Assembly: GCF_000428145.1 (NCBI RefSeq)
Contig: NZ_ATZJ01000020.1
Span: 1 to 64,000 of the forward strand
DNA: 64,000 nt
Source: Chitinilyticum litopenaei DSM 21440
GTDB taxonomy: Bacteria > Pseudomonadota > Gammaproteobacteria > Burkholderiales > Chitinibacteraceae
Direction of reading: 5' to 3'
This document shows, piece after piece, positions 7,553 through 15,158 of the stretch; the stretch's first letter is position 1, and each line of letters starts with the position of its first letter. The notes under the pieces were generated by a model. That model was not told where the DNA came from. It was given only the letters and a program-made list of their open reading frames with translations, and made no database searches. A program made the translations under genes and the position numbers.

Positions 7553-8512
7553 GTGGCCGATACCCTCACCCTCCTGCGTGCGCTGCAGCACGACCGCTAC
7601 CACTCCGGCTCGGCGCTGGCCGAGCAGTTCCAGTGCTCGCGCGCCAGCATTTCCGGCGCACTGGCCGAAGCCGAATCATACGGTATCGAGCTAGAACGCA
7701 AGCACGGCGTTGGCTACAGACTGATACACCCCATTGTATGGCTGGATGAAGCGGCCATTGCCGCACGCCTGCCCGCACAGAGTGTCTTGCAACTGCAACT
7801 GTGCAGCAGCACTGCCTCCACCAACCGCAGCCTGCTGCAAAATGGCAGCCATGGCCAGGTGCTGGCCACCGAATGGCAAAGCGCCGGCCGTGGCCGGCGC
7901 GGCCGCAGCTGGCAGGCCCCGGCCGGCGGCGCACTGCTGTTTTCGCTGGCCTGGCAATTCGACGGCGGTGCCAGCCGGCTGGCCGGTCTGCCGCTGGCCG
8001 TCGGCGCCTGTGTCGCGGAAACCCTGAGCCGGCACGGCGTGACCGACATCGCCCTGAAGTGGCCAAACGACCTGCTGCTGCCAGCCCAGCCGGGCGGCTG
8101 GGCCAAGGCCGGCGGCATTCTGATCGAAATGCAGGGTGACGCGCTCGGCCCCTCGCTGCTGGTGATCGGCGTCGGGCTGAATCTGGCCGCCCCGGTCGGT
8201 ACCGACAATGCGGCCAGCGGGCTCAGCGCGCACGGCCTGGACTGTGACCGCAACACCCTGCTTGGCGACGTGCTGGCGGCACTGGAAACGCTGCTGCGCA
8301 CCTTCGCCGCCGAGGGCTTCAGCCCGGCACTGCGCCAGCACTGGGAAGCCCGCCATGCCTGGCAGAATGAACCCGTCACCGCCATCCTGCCCGACGGCAG
8401 CCGCCTGCCCGGCCTCGCCCGCGGCCTGGCCGCCGATGGCAGCCTGCTGCTGGATACCGCCCAGGGCATGCAGACGCTGGCCAGCGGCGATATCAGCCTG
8501 CGCCGGGAATGA
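7553..8512 (+). CDS. birA: Bifunctional biotin ligase / biotin operon repressor BirA
   Basis: Protein of 319 residues, close to the E. coli BirA length. The N-terminal 60 residues form a winged-helix DNA-binding domain (FHSG-like YHSGSALAEQFQCSRASIS). The catalytic domain follows, with the biotinyl-AMP loop GRGRRGRSW and the KWPNDLL motif, then a C-terminal SH3-like domain. It attaches biotin to carrier proteins and, with its DNA-binding domain, can repress biotin genes. The GTG at 7553 is chosen because the winged helix starts immediately after it; its ribosome binding site is weak. It is followed one base later by coaX. Confidence 0.9.
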   Translation: MADTLTLLRALQHDRYHSGSALAEQFQCSRASISGALAEAESYGIELERKHGVGYRLIHPIVWLDEAAIAARLPAQSVLQLQLCSSTASTNRSLLQNGSHGQVLATEWQSAGRGRRGRSWQAPAGGALLFSLAWQFDGGASRLAGLPLAVGACVAETLSRHGVTDIALKWPNDLLLPAQPGGWAKAGGILIEMQGDALGPSLLVIGVGLNLAAPVGTDNAASGLSAHGLDCDRNTLLGDVLAALETLLRTFAAEGFSPALRQHWEARHAWQNEPVTAILPDGSRLPGLARGLAADGSLLLDTAQGMQTLASGDISLRRE

Positions 8513-8513
8513 C

Positions 8514-9296
8514 ATGGAGCTGCTGATCGACCTGGGCAATACCCGCACCAAATGGCTGCTGAGCAGCGGCGCCCTGCCGGCCGACAGCCCCGACGACGCG
8601 GCAGCGCACCCGCCTGTCTGTCTGCCTGCGGGGCACGCCAGCGATGCCGCCAGCCTCTTTGCCGCCTGGCGAGACTTACCACGGCCACACGCCGTTGCCG
8701 GCTGCGCGGTTGGCAGTGCACAGCTGCAGCAGAAAATCGCCGCGTTCTGTCGCACACACTGGCAGTTGCAGGCGGTCTGGCTGCACCCCTCCGCGCAGGA
8801 TCTCGGTATTGCCAATCCGTATGCCAGCGGACAGCTGGGCAGCGACCGCTGGGCGGCGCTGCTGGGTGCGGCGACGCTACACCCGCACACCGGGCTGGTG
8901 GTGGTTTCCGCCGGCACCGCCTGCGTCATCGATGCCCTGAGTCGCCATGGGCAGTTTCTTGGCGGCTACATCGCCCCGGGTTACCGGATGCAAAGACTGG
9001 CCCTGCATCAGCACACCGCCCGCCTGCCGCTGGCCGAAGGCGGCGCGCAAGCCTTTCCGCACAACACCGCCGACGCCATCGCCAGCGGCTGCCTGTTCAG
9101 TCTGACCGGAGCCATCACGCAGATGGCCGAGCAGCTGGCGCAGCACGACGGCTGCCCGCCACACATCCTGCTCAGCGGCGGCGATGCCGCACTGCTTGCC
9201 AGCCGGCTTAACAAGCCCGCCCGCGTGGTGGATAATCTGCCGCTGCGCGGCTTGGCCGCTTTGCGGACATCCGGCGAAGGAGTCTTCCTGCCATGA
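8514..9296 (+). CDS. coaX: Type III pantothenate kinase
   Basis: Protein of 260 residues catalysing the first step of coenzyme A synthesis, pantothenate phosphorylation. The N-terminal phosphate-binding motif LLIDLGNTRTKW, GSDRWAALLGA and VVSAGTACVIDAL are type III (CoaX) signatures of the ASKHA fold. The ATG lies two bases after the birA stop, and the stop overlaps the start of the SPOR gene by four bases (ATGA). The birA-coaX-SPOR order is common in betaproteobacteria. Confidence 0.95.
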   Translation: MELLIDLGNTRTKWLLSSGALPADSPDDAAAHPPVCLPAGHASDAASLFAAWRDLPRPHAVAGCAVGSAQLQQKIAAFCRTHWQLQAVWLHPSAQDLGIANPYASGQLGSDRWAALLGAATLHPHTGLVVVSAGTACVIDALSRHGQFLGGYIAPGYRMQRLALHQHTARLPLAEGGAQAFPHNTADAIASGCLFSLTGAITQMAEQLAQHDGCPPHILLSGGDAALLASRLNKPARVVDNLPLRGLAALRTSGEGVFLP

Positions 9297-10009
9297 AATG
9301 GCTGTTTTTTCTGTTGCTGACGGCCAATGCGGCCCTCTTCGCGCTGGCGCAGCTGGAGCGGCAGCCACCGGCGCTCAATCTGGCCTCGCGCGAGATCAAT
9401 GCCAGCGCCGTGCGCATCGTCGGCCTGGAACCCGCCAGCAGCAGCCCGGCTGCCGACCCGGAAGCCGAAACGACGCCCGAGCCTCCCGCCGCCCCCAGCC
9501 CCACACCCGTGCAGCAGGCCAAAGCCAGCGCGCCCGCCAGCGGCAAGCTGGTCTGTCTGAAATGGCAGGGACTGACCGGCGAACAGGTGGCCGCCGCCCG
9601 CGCCAACCTTGCCGAACTGCAGGTCAAGGCCAATGAACAGGGGCGTGCCGACAGCAGCAACAAGGTCTGGGTTTACATTCCGCCACTGGACAGCCTGCAG
9701 CAGGCGCAAACCAAGGCGGCCGAACTGAAGGCGCTGGGCGTCGATGATTATTTCGTCATCAATGACGGCCGCCGCTGGCAGAACGCGATATCCCTGGGCA
9801 TTTTCTCCAATCGCGAAGCCGGCGAGCGTTTCCTGGAAGAGCTGCGCGCCAAGGGCGTGCGCTCGGCCGTGCTGCGCGAGCGCGACGATGCGGTACGCCC
9901 GACCACCTTCGTGATCCGCAACGCCACCAGCGAACAACTGGCAGCAATTCGCCGCTTCAATGCCCAGTATCGCGGCGCCGAAGTCAAGGAACTGGCCTGC
10001 TGGCAATAG
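9293..10009 (+). CDS. SPOR-domain membrane protein
   Basis: Protein of 238 residues. An N-terminal transmembrane segment (residues 2-19) is followed by a Pro/Ala/Glu-rich linker (about 50-85). A C-terminal SPOR-like domain contains KVWVYIPPLDSLQQAQTKAAEL and SLGIFSNREAGERFLEELRAKG. SPOR domains bind denuded septal peptidoglycan, so a role in cell-envelope or division biology is likely. Translation is probably coupled to coaX through the ATGA overlap. Confidence 0.85.
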   Translation: MKWLFFLLLTANAALFALAQLERQPPALNLASREINASAVRIVGLEPASSSPAADPEAETTPEPPAAPSPTPVQQAKASAPASGKLVCLKWQGLTGEQVAAARANLAELQVKANEQGRADSSNKVWVYIPPLDSLQQAQTKAAELKALGVDDYFVINDGRRWQNAISLGIFSNREAGERFLEELRAKGVRSAVLRERDDAVRPTTFVIRNATSEQLAAIRRFNAQYRGAEVKELACWQ

Positions 10010-10079
10010 TGGCAGGGTGAACAAGCCCGACTTCAGCCGGCGGCAAGCACTGGGCATGGCTCAGCGCTTCCGGCCTGCA

Positions 10080-10466
10080 TCACGGGTAGCTGTAGAGCTG
10101 CCAGCGTTGCTCCGGGTTGCCGTTCACGTAAAAATCCTGCGGGGGTATTGGCACCCGACCCTTTACCGGCATAGCCTTGACAGGCATACCCTCAAGCTTA
10201 TTGGCCTGCGCCTGCCCTCCCTGCCCCCCACTGCCAGCAGCCAGCCCCTTGGCCGGCGGCAGAATGGCCCCCGCCGGCAAGGCGGAGGCTGGCAAGACGC
10301 TTACCGGGCCGGGGCCCGGCACCGGGTGTGCGACCTTTTTGCTGGCGGGCTTCGCCTGCAAGCGGTGGCGACTGCTGTATACATCCGCCAGTGCCGGTGC
10401 AGCCAGCAGCAGGGCCGCCAGCGCCAGCCGGCGATACGCGCCGTATTGCCATGCCGGTTTGCTCAT
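10080..10466 (-). CDS. Small secreted protein of unknown function, coupled to flgT
   Basis: Protein of 128 residues with an N-terminal signal peptide (hydrophobic residues about 14-27, ending ALA). The rest is Pro/Ala/Gly/Lys-rich and probably disordered, ending in an aromatic segment (DFYVNGNPEQRWQLYSYP). Its ATG overlaps the flgT stop (ATGA), making it the third gene of the flgP-flgT unit. I do not recognise the family. Location suggests a flagellum-associated periplasmic role. Confidence 0.65.
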   Translation of the reverse strand: MSKPAWQYGAYRRLALAALLLAAPALADVYSSRHRLQAKPASKKVAHPVPGPGPVSVLPASALPAGAILPPAKGLAAGSGGQGGQAQANKLEGMPVKAMPVKGRVPIPPQDFYVNGNPEQRWQLYSYP

Positions 10467-11734
10467 TGCCTTGTTCCTCCCGCCTTCTCGATACGCACAT
10501 GATCGCCCGGCTCGACCGCGCCATCGACACGGCCGATGGCAAACAGGGGCTGGACGGCGGTCAGAGTCAGCCGTCCGCGCAGCTCTTCGGCCTCGCCCAG
10601 ACCGGAACCCGGCGGCGCGCCCAGTGGCTGCACGGGCAGCGCGCTGTTCTTGCGGCGGTAGACGCGCAAGGTATCGCCGGGACGCATGCCGCTTTCCGCG
10701 CCGGCATCGATGTAGACATCCCGGCCGTCCAGCCGCACCACGCGCGCCGACAGCGGCAGGCAGCTCAGTGTTGCGTCGATCCGGCCCTGCAGCTCGCCCA
10801 GCACCTGCCGGACCATGCGGCCATAATCGCTGCGGAAAAAATGGCTGGATGCGAACTCGGTGTGCTCCGGCAGCACCACACTACCCGCGGCTGTACCACT
10901 GAACAGCTGGCGGGCCAGCAAGGCGCCGGAAATCCCGTCGAAAACAAACAGCTCGACATCGAAGCGCCGCTCGGCCGGCGTGGCCTTGACGCCAAACTGG
11001 GCAAAGCGTGCTCCCGGCACATTCAGCACCTGCTTGCGCTCACCGGGGCGCACATCGTTGCCCCAATCGACGGTATATCGCTCGCCGGCAAACCCGGTGT
11101 CGCGCACGATGCCGCCGACGACGAATTGCACACCAAAGCGCAGGGCCAGCTCGTGCACACGCTCGGGCATCTGCTGGGGCTCGAGCAATTTCGGGCTGAA
11201 ATGAAAGGCCGCCTGGTACGCCGCCTGCTGCGGCAGGTAATGGCCGGAATTGAAGAGCTCGCGCCCCAGCCAGCTTTGCAAGCCCTCGGGAACGCGCAAC
11301 AGGTCATCAGTCGCGGACGGCTGCTGGACATAGAAATAGGTCAGCAGCAGCTTGCGGCGGTAGCGATCAAAGCCGCACTCCCCCGCTGTGCCCGGCTGCA
11401 CATTGCTGGCCGGTCGGGCCGGCGCCACATCCAGCCGCACATGCCAGAAACCGTTCGCCTGCCATTCCTGCAGCAAGGTGTAATCACCGACCGGCGCGCC
11501 ACTCAGTTCGGAATACTCGACCAGCCGGCTGTTGCGGGTATCGAGGCTGCTGCGCAAGCGCGTGCCGGCGGCCAGGCTGGCATTGTGCAGGGCATCGCGG
11601 ATGGCCTCGGCGCGCGCCAGTTCGACGCCCCCCGAACCCAGCGGTGCAACGCCAGTGAATTCAGCGGCCTGCGCCGGCAGGCCCAGTGCGCTCAGCAGGC
11701 TGGCAAAGCAGGCGGCAAGAACAAGGCGGATCAT
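10463..11734 (-). CDS. flgT: Flagellar assembly protein FlgT
   Basis: Protein of 423 residues with a signal peptide (cleavage after PAQA near residue 23). It matches the three-domain FlgT plan: an N-terminal domain with AEAIRDALHNASLAAG, a middle domain (about 125-310), and a C-terminal beta-rich domain with VYIDAGAESGMRPGDTLRVYR. In Vibrio, FlgT forms the periplasmic H-ring around the flagellar basal body. Its start overlaps the flgP stop, and its stop overlaps the next gene, so the three genes are translationally coupled. Confidence 0.85.
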   Translation of the reverse strand: MIRLVLAACFASLLSALGLPAQAAEFTGVAPLGSGGVELARAEAIRDALHNASLAAGTRLRSSLDTRNSRLVEYSELSGAPVGDYTLLQEWQANGFWHVRLDVAPARPASNVQPGTAGECGFDRYRRKLLLTYFYVQQPSATDDLLRVPEGLQSWLGRELFNSGHYLPQQAAYQAAFHFSPKLLEPQQMPERVHELALRFGVQFVVGGIVRDTGFAGERYTVDWGNDVRPGERKQVLNVPGARFAQFGVKATPAERRFDVELFVFDGISGALLARQLFSGTAAGSVVLPEHTEFASSHFFRSDYGRMVRQVLGELQGRIDATLSCLPLSARVVRLDGRDVYIDAGAESGMRPGDTLRVYRRKNSALPVQPLGAPPGSGLGEAEELRGRLTLTAVQPLFAIGRVDGAVEPGDHVRIEKAGGTRQ

Positions 11735-12252
11735 TGCGCCAGATAGTAGTTGTTGCTGCTCTCCCGGCTCTGGGCCAGTGACTCGGGCGCCCGGGCCGGC
11801 GCATCCTGCACCTGGACCGGCGGCGGCGCGGCGCGCAGCGCATCACGCTGGAAATCGGGGGTCAACTCCAGCTCCAGCACCGTTTCATAGCCATTGCCGG
11901 GCAAGGGTGTGACACTGACAACCCGTGCGCCGCGCAGATAGGCTTCCAGATAGACCCGGAAGCTGTCATTGGTCATCGTCGCGGCATTCACCGTGCTGTT
12001 GCCAACGATTTTCAGGCCGGACACGGTTTCCGCCAGCGCCCGGTAGGCATCGAGCTTGGAGGCGCGCAGGGCCAGGATGCGGCGCTGATCCGGCGAGAGC
12101 CCTTCCACGGTCGGGGATGTGCCATAGCCGACGGCCGTGACCTTGGCCGGCAGACTGACCGTCGGCGCGGTCGCCGACGAAGAAGAACTCATGCTTGCGC
12201 AACCGCCCAGCAGCAGACTGCAGGCGATGCCGATGGCCAAAGCGGATTTCAT
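11731..12252 (-). CDS. flgP: LPP20-type flagellar lipoprotein FlgP
   Basis: Protein of 173 residues with a lipobox LLGGC (Cys18) and a Ser-rich stretch after it. The LPP20 core has GYG, LSPDQRRILALRASKLDAYR and ALAETVSGLKI. FlgP lipoproteins support flagellar basal-body or outer-membrane assembly together with FlgT. The ATG at 12252 has AAAGGAA upstream; the frame is open further but lacks a signal. FlgO, often the third partner, is not present here. Confidence 0.85.
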   Translation of the reverse strand: MKSALAIGIACSLLLGGCASMSSSSSATAPTVSLPAKVTAVGYGTSPTVEGLSPDQRRILALRASKLDAYRALAETVSGLKIVGNSTVNAATMTNDSFRVYLEAYLRGARVVSVTPLPGNGYETVLELELTPDFQRDALRAAPPPVQVQDAPARAPESLAQSRESSNNYYLAQ

Positions 12253-12408
12253 TTCCGGTTCCTTTCTGGGTAATGCGGGCGTGTGCTGCAGTCTAGCAGT
12301 TTGTGGCTGACAGATGACGCCCGGGACAGCTCCCGGCAAGGCCGCGCGCTCCGGCAAGGCCGGACAGTGGCAACTATGCTGCAGTCACCGGCCCACAGGA
12401 GCGCAATC

Positions 12409-12561
12409 ATGACCCGCAATCAGGTACTGCAAGGCATTCTGGAACTGTTGGAAAAGCTCAGTGACAGCGAACTCGAGGCCCTCTACAACCGCCTGCACGA
12501 CGAGGACCATATTCTCGCCACTGGCGGCGGACGCTTCGAGCACCAGGACATGGTTGACTGA
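12409..12561 (+). CDS. Small hypothetical protein (50 residues)
   Basis: A 50-codon frame with a perfect AGGAG seven bases before its ATG. The predicted protein is acidic and starts with an amphipathic helix (VLQGILELLEKLSDSELEALYNRL). It is divergent from the flgP operon. I do not recognise the family; the strong ribosome binding site is the main evidence that it is real. Confidence 0.55.
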   Translation: MTRNQVLQGILELLEKLSDSELEALYNRLHDEDHILATGGGRFEHQDMVD

Positions 12562-12620
12562 GACCCGACCCGCGTCTCCCCATCCCGGCGATAGCGGGCA
12601 TTTATAAAACCAAAAATCTT

Positions 12621-12788
12621 CAACGCAGAGTCGGCGCAAAAAGCGCCCAGCCCCCGGGTTTGGCTGTTTTTGGCCTGACACGGCGTTGCAAAGCCCTTGC
12701 ATAGAACGACTATGCGGCAGGCTTCGCGCCTTGTTTCAGGCCAAAAACAGCACAAACGGGCAGCGCAAACAAAACCTCAACAGAACCC
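12621..12788 (-). repeat. Truncated copy of the double-hairpin element
   Basis: This copy is inverted relative to the element at 14672-14941. It retains one outer end (CAACAGAACC with TA decayed to CA), a whole hairpin at 12663-12751 with stem GCTGTTTTTGGCC, and half of the second hairpin (GTCGGCGCAAAAAGCGCCCAGC region). The other end is lost. It is flanked by a second inverted pair (AAAACCAAAAATCT at 12606-12619 against 12790-12803). It fills the gap between the small gene and the VOC-TrmB gene. Confidence 0.75.
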
Positions 12789-12821
12789 AGGATTTCTGGT
12801 TTTGGCTTAGTCTGTACCCAA

Positions 12822-13829
12822 CTATGCTTGGCGCTTGCGGAAGACCAGATCCCACACGCCATGCCCGAGCTTGATGCCCCGGTTCTCGAATTTGGTCAGC
12901 GGGCGGTAATCGGGACGTGGCGCGTAACCGTCGGCGCTATTGACGAGCTCCGCGTTCGCCGACAGCACATCAAGCATCTGCACGGCGTAGTCTTCCCAGT
13001 CGGTGGCCAGATGAAGGTAGCCGCCCGGCTGCAGGCGCGACACCAGCAGCTGCACGAAGGGCGACTGGATCAGCCGGCGCTTGTGGTGGCGTTTCTTGTG
13101 CCAGGGATCGGGAAAATAGATGTGCACGCCGGCCAGGCTGTTTTCCGCCAGCATGTGCTGCAGGACCTCGACGGCATCGTGCTGGATGATGCGCAGATTG
13201 CCGATGCCACTCTCGCCGGCGAGCTTCAGGAGGCTGCCGACGCCGGGCGTATGCACTTCGACGCCGATGAAATCGCTATCCGGCCGGCCAGCGGCGATTT
13301 CCGCCGTGGCCTGCCCCATGCCGAAGCCGATTTCCAGCACGCGCGGGGCGCTGCGGCCAAAGGTGGCGTCAAGATCAAGCAGGGCGGGCTGATAAGGCAG
13401 GCAGTAGCGCGGGCCAAAATCATGCAGCGCCTTTTCCTGCCCCTTGGACAAATGCCCCTGGCGCAGCACGAAGGATTTGATGCGACGGTGCTTGCCGTCC
13501 GGGCCGGAATAATCGCATTGCGGCCATAGCGCGCGGATTTCTTCGGCCTGGCCGGCGGCGCTGAAATGCTCCCAGACGATGCCGTTCACATCCGTTTCGG
13601 CGCTGTTCGCCTCTGCCGCCGCGTCTTCCCAGCCCAGATGGCGCAAGCCCGGCGCCTCGTCCGTCACGCGCACCGACACATTCAGTGTTTTCGTGCGCCA
13701 CAAGGCATACGCGCCGGCGATCACCAGTACTGGCTCGCAGCCCAGGCGCTGGCTGTAATCGGCGATGCTGGCGTCAAGATCACGCACGCCCAGCGCCAGA
13801 TGCAGTTTCCTGTCACTCATACCCGTCAT
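12822..13829 (-). CDS. trmB: VOC-domain / tRNA (guanine-N7-)-methyltransferase fusion
   Basis: Protein of 335 residues against about 230-250 for ordinary TrmB. Residues 1 to about 110 look like a vicinal-oxygen-chelate (glyoxalase-like) fold (LHLALGVRDLDASIADYSQRLG, later NGIVWEHF). The TrmB domain starts near residue 115 (KHRRIKSFVLRQG) with the SAM-binding VLEIGFGMGQATAEIA, the YFPDPWHKKRHHKRR motif and TDWEDYA. TrmB makes m7G46 in tRNA. There is no Met at the domain border that could serve as a separate start. The start is either the ATG at 13829 or the one at 13820; neither has a strong ribosome binding site. Confidence 0.88.
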   Translation of the reverse strand: MTGMSDRKLHLALGVRDLDASIADYSQRLGCEPVLVIAGAYALWRTKTLNVSVRVTDEAPGLRHLGWEDAAAEANSAETDVNGIVWEHFSAAGQAEEIRALWPQCDYSGPDGKHRRIKSFVLRQGHLSKGQEKALHDFGPRYCLPYQPALLDLDATFGRSAPRVLEIGFGMGQATAEIAAGRPDSDFIGVEVHTPGVGSLLKLAGESGIGNLRIIQHDAVEVLQHMLAENSLAGVHIYFPDPWHKKRHHKRRLIQSPFVQLLVSRLQPGGYLHLATDWEDYAVQMLDVLSANAELVNSADGYAPRPDYRPLTKFENRGIKLGHGVWDLVFRKRQA

Positions 13830-14020
13830 CCAAAAATGAAAACGCCGCCCATGGCGGCTTGACTGGCCACGATTATAGCAGCCTGGCGCACGGACGGTTC
13901 ATGCCCGGTCAGCCACCGCCGGTACCGCAGGGCAGACCATTCGGCAGGACCCGCATTTGCAAGCTGACATTCCGTACTAAAGTGTTTAAATTAGCAAAGC
14001 CTGATGGACTGGAGCTGGGC

Positions 14021-14674
14021 ATGAACTCACCGCAATTTGCCGGCCTGCGCCATCTGCCTGCCTGCCAGGGCAGCACAAGCGGGCCGGCCATCCATCATGG
14101 CCAACCCAGTGCCCACCATCTGGAACAGGAAGCCCGCAACATCCCGCCCGGCGGCGTGGCCGTCGAGCGGCAACGCCCCATTGCCACCCTGCTGGGCTCC
14201 TGCATCGCCGTCTGCCTGCATGACCCGCAGGCCGGCGTACTGGGCATGAATCATTTTCTGCTGCCCGAGCTGCATCCGCGGCGCATCAGCAATACCGACC
14301 TGCATCTTTCGGGAATGACCTCGATGGAAGTGCTGGTCAACGCCATGCTGAAGGCCGGTGCGCAAAAACGCCGGCTGACCGCCAAGGCCTTTGGCGGCGC
14401 CAGCATCGTCCAGCATCTGGCCCACGCGGTGGGCGAGCGCAATATCCGTTTTACCGAAGAATGGCTGGCCGCCGAGGGCATTCCGCTGCTGGCCTGCGAT
14501 TGGGGGGATGTAATGGCGCGCAAGATTGTCGCCAATCCACGCACCGGCGACGTTTTCTGCCGCCGCCTGCCCTGCACGCCACCACAGCAGCGCGAGCTGA
14601 ACGCCGCCGAAGCTGCCTACCGCAAGGCGCTGGAACTGCAGCTGGCACAGCGCAGAATCGACTACTTCGACTAG
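14021..14674 (+). CDS. cheD: Chemoreceptor glutamine deamidase CheD
   Basis: Protein of 217 residues. CheD deamidates glutamines of chemoreceptors and modulates chemotaxis signalling. The catalytic motifs are visible: the Cys in TLLGSCIAVCLHD, the His in GMNHFLLPE, and KAFGGASI. The ATG at 14021 has GGAG six bases upstream; the frame is open further but lacks homology. The gene stands alone, away from other che genes, but near flgPT. Its TAG stop is formed by the edge of the repeat element at 14672, and the flank suggests the original stop was TAA. Confidence 0.9.
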   Translation: MNSPQFAGLRHLPACQGSTSGPAIHHGQPSAHHLEQEARNIPPGGVAVERQRPIATLLGSCIAVCLHDPQAGVLGMNHFLLPELHPRRISNTDLHLSGMTSMEVLVNAMLKAGAQKRRLTAKAFGGASIVQHLAHAVGERNIRFTEEWLAAEGIPLLACDWGDVMARKIVANPRTGDVFCRRLPCTPPQQRELNAAEAAYRKALELQLAQRRIDYFD

Positions 14675-14941
14675 GTTCTGTTGATGTTTTGTTTGCGCTG
14701 CCCGTTTGTGCTGTTTTTGGCCTGAAACAAGGCGCGAAGCCCGCCGCATGGTCATTCCATGCCAGGGCTTTGCAACGCAGGGTCAGGCCAAAAACAGCCA
14801 AACCCGGAGGGCTGGGCGCTTTTTGCGCCGACTCCGCGTTGTTGCTTTGCTGACATAACCCGTTATGCGGCGCTCGCAACGCCTTGATTCGGCGCAAAAA
14901 TCGCTCCAGCGGGAACGCAAACAAAACATCAACAGAACCTA
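14672..14941. mobile_element. 270-bp double-hairpin inverted-repeat element in the cheD stop codon
   Basis: The ends are 26-bp perfect inverted repeats beginning TAGGTTCTGTTGATG. Inside are two hairpins: 14710-14798 (16-bp outer stem starting GCTGTTTTTGGCC, tip GCATGG/CCATGC) and 14811-14910 (stem with TTTTTGCGCCGA, tip CATAAC/GTTATG). TA flanks both ends, consistent with a 2-bp TA target duplication. There is no coding capacity, so this would be a non-autonomous element. Removing it with one TA restores GAC-TAA at the end of cheD. Confidence 0.75.
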
Positions 14942-15158
14942 ATCACAACAAGGGGTATTACCCTGCAGCCCTTTTCTGAAAAAGGCTACAGGGCAATACC
15001 CCATTTGCACAAAACATCGCCCAGGTGAACGGCAACCGCCAACGCAGCGCAGAGGAAAGACAGAATCTTTGCGGTTTTCTGCGCAGCTTTGCCTTGGCTG
15101 GTGCCCTTGGTGTCCTGGCTTAATTGAACGGCCCTGCCGGGATACGGCAATCGCCGCC
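14675..15158. other. 484-bp gap between cheD and thiG
   Basis: The gap holds the rest of the double-hairpin element (to 14941) and a GGGGTAT palindrome (14952-15002). After that there are about 155 bp containing a weak inverted pair (AGCGCAGA with TCTGCGC, roughly 15043-15090). No gene is supported. Confidence 0.6.
14952..15002. repeat. GGGTAT/ATACCC palindrome, copy 1
   Basis: A 51-nt hairpin with arms GGGGTATT-CCCTG-AGCC and GGCT-CAGGG-AATACCCC. It follows the mobile element downstream of cheD and lies between convergent cheD and thiG. It is the best-preserved member of the family. Confidence 0.7.

Noticed and set aside
7392..7694. 100-residue frame with a signal-peptide-like start (MAKRLAGRLQRIAKL...)
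   Set aside because: Its second half lies in another frame of birA and turns into Ser/Arg-rich shadow sequence; no ribosome binding site.
13961..14010. Possible sigma-28 flagellar promoter upstream of cheD (TAAAGTGT...GCCTGATG)
   Set aside because: The spacing is about two bases too long and the -10 match is poor.
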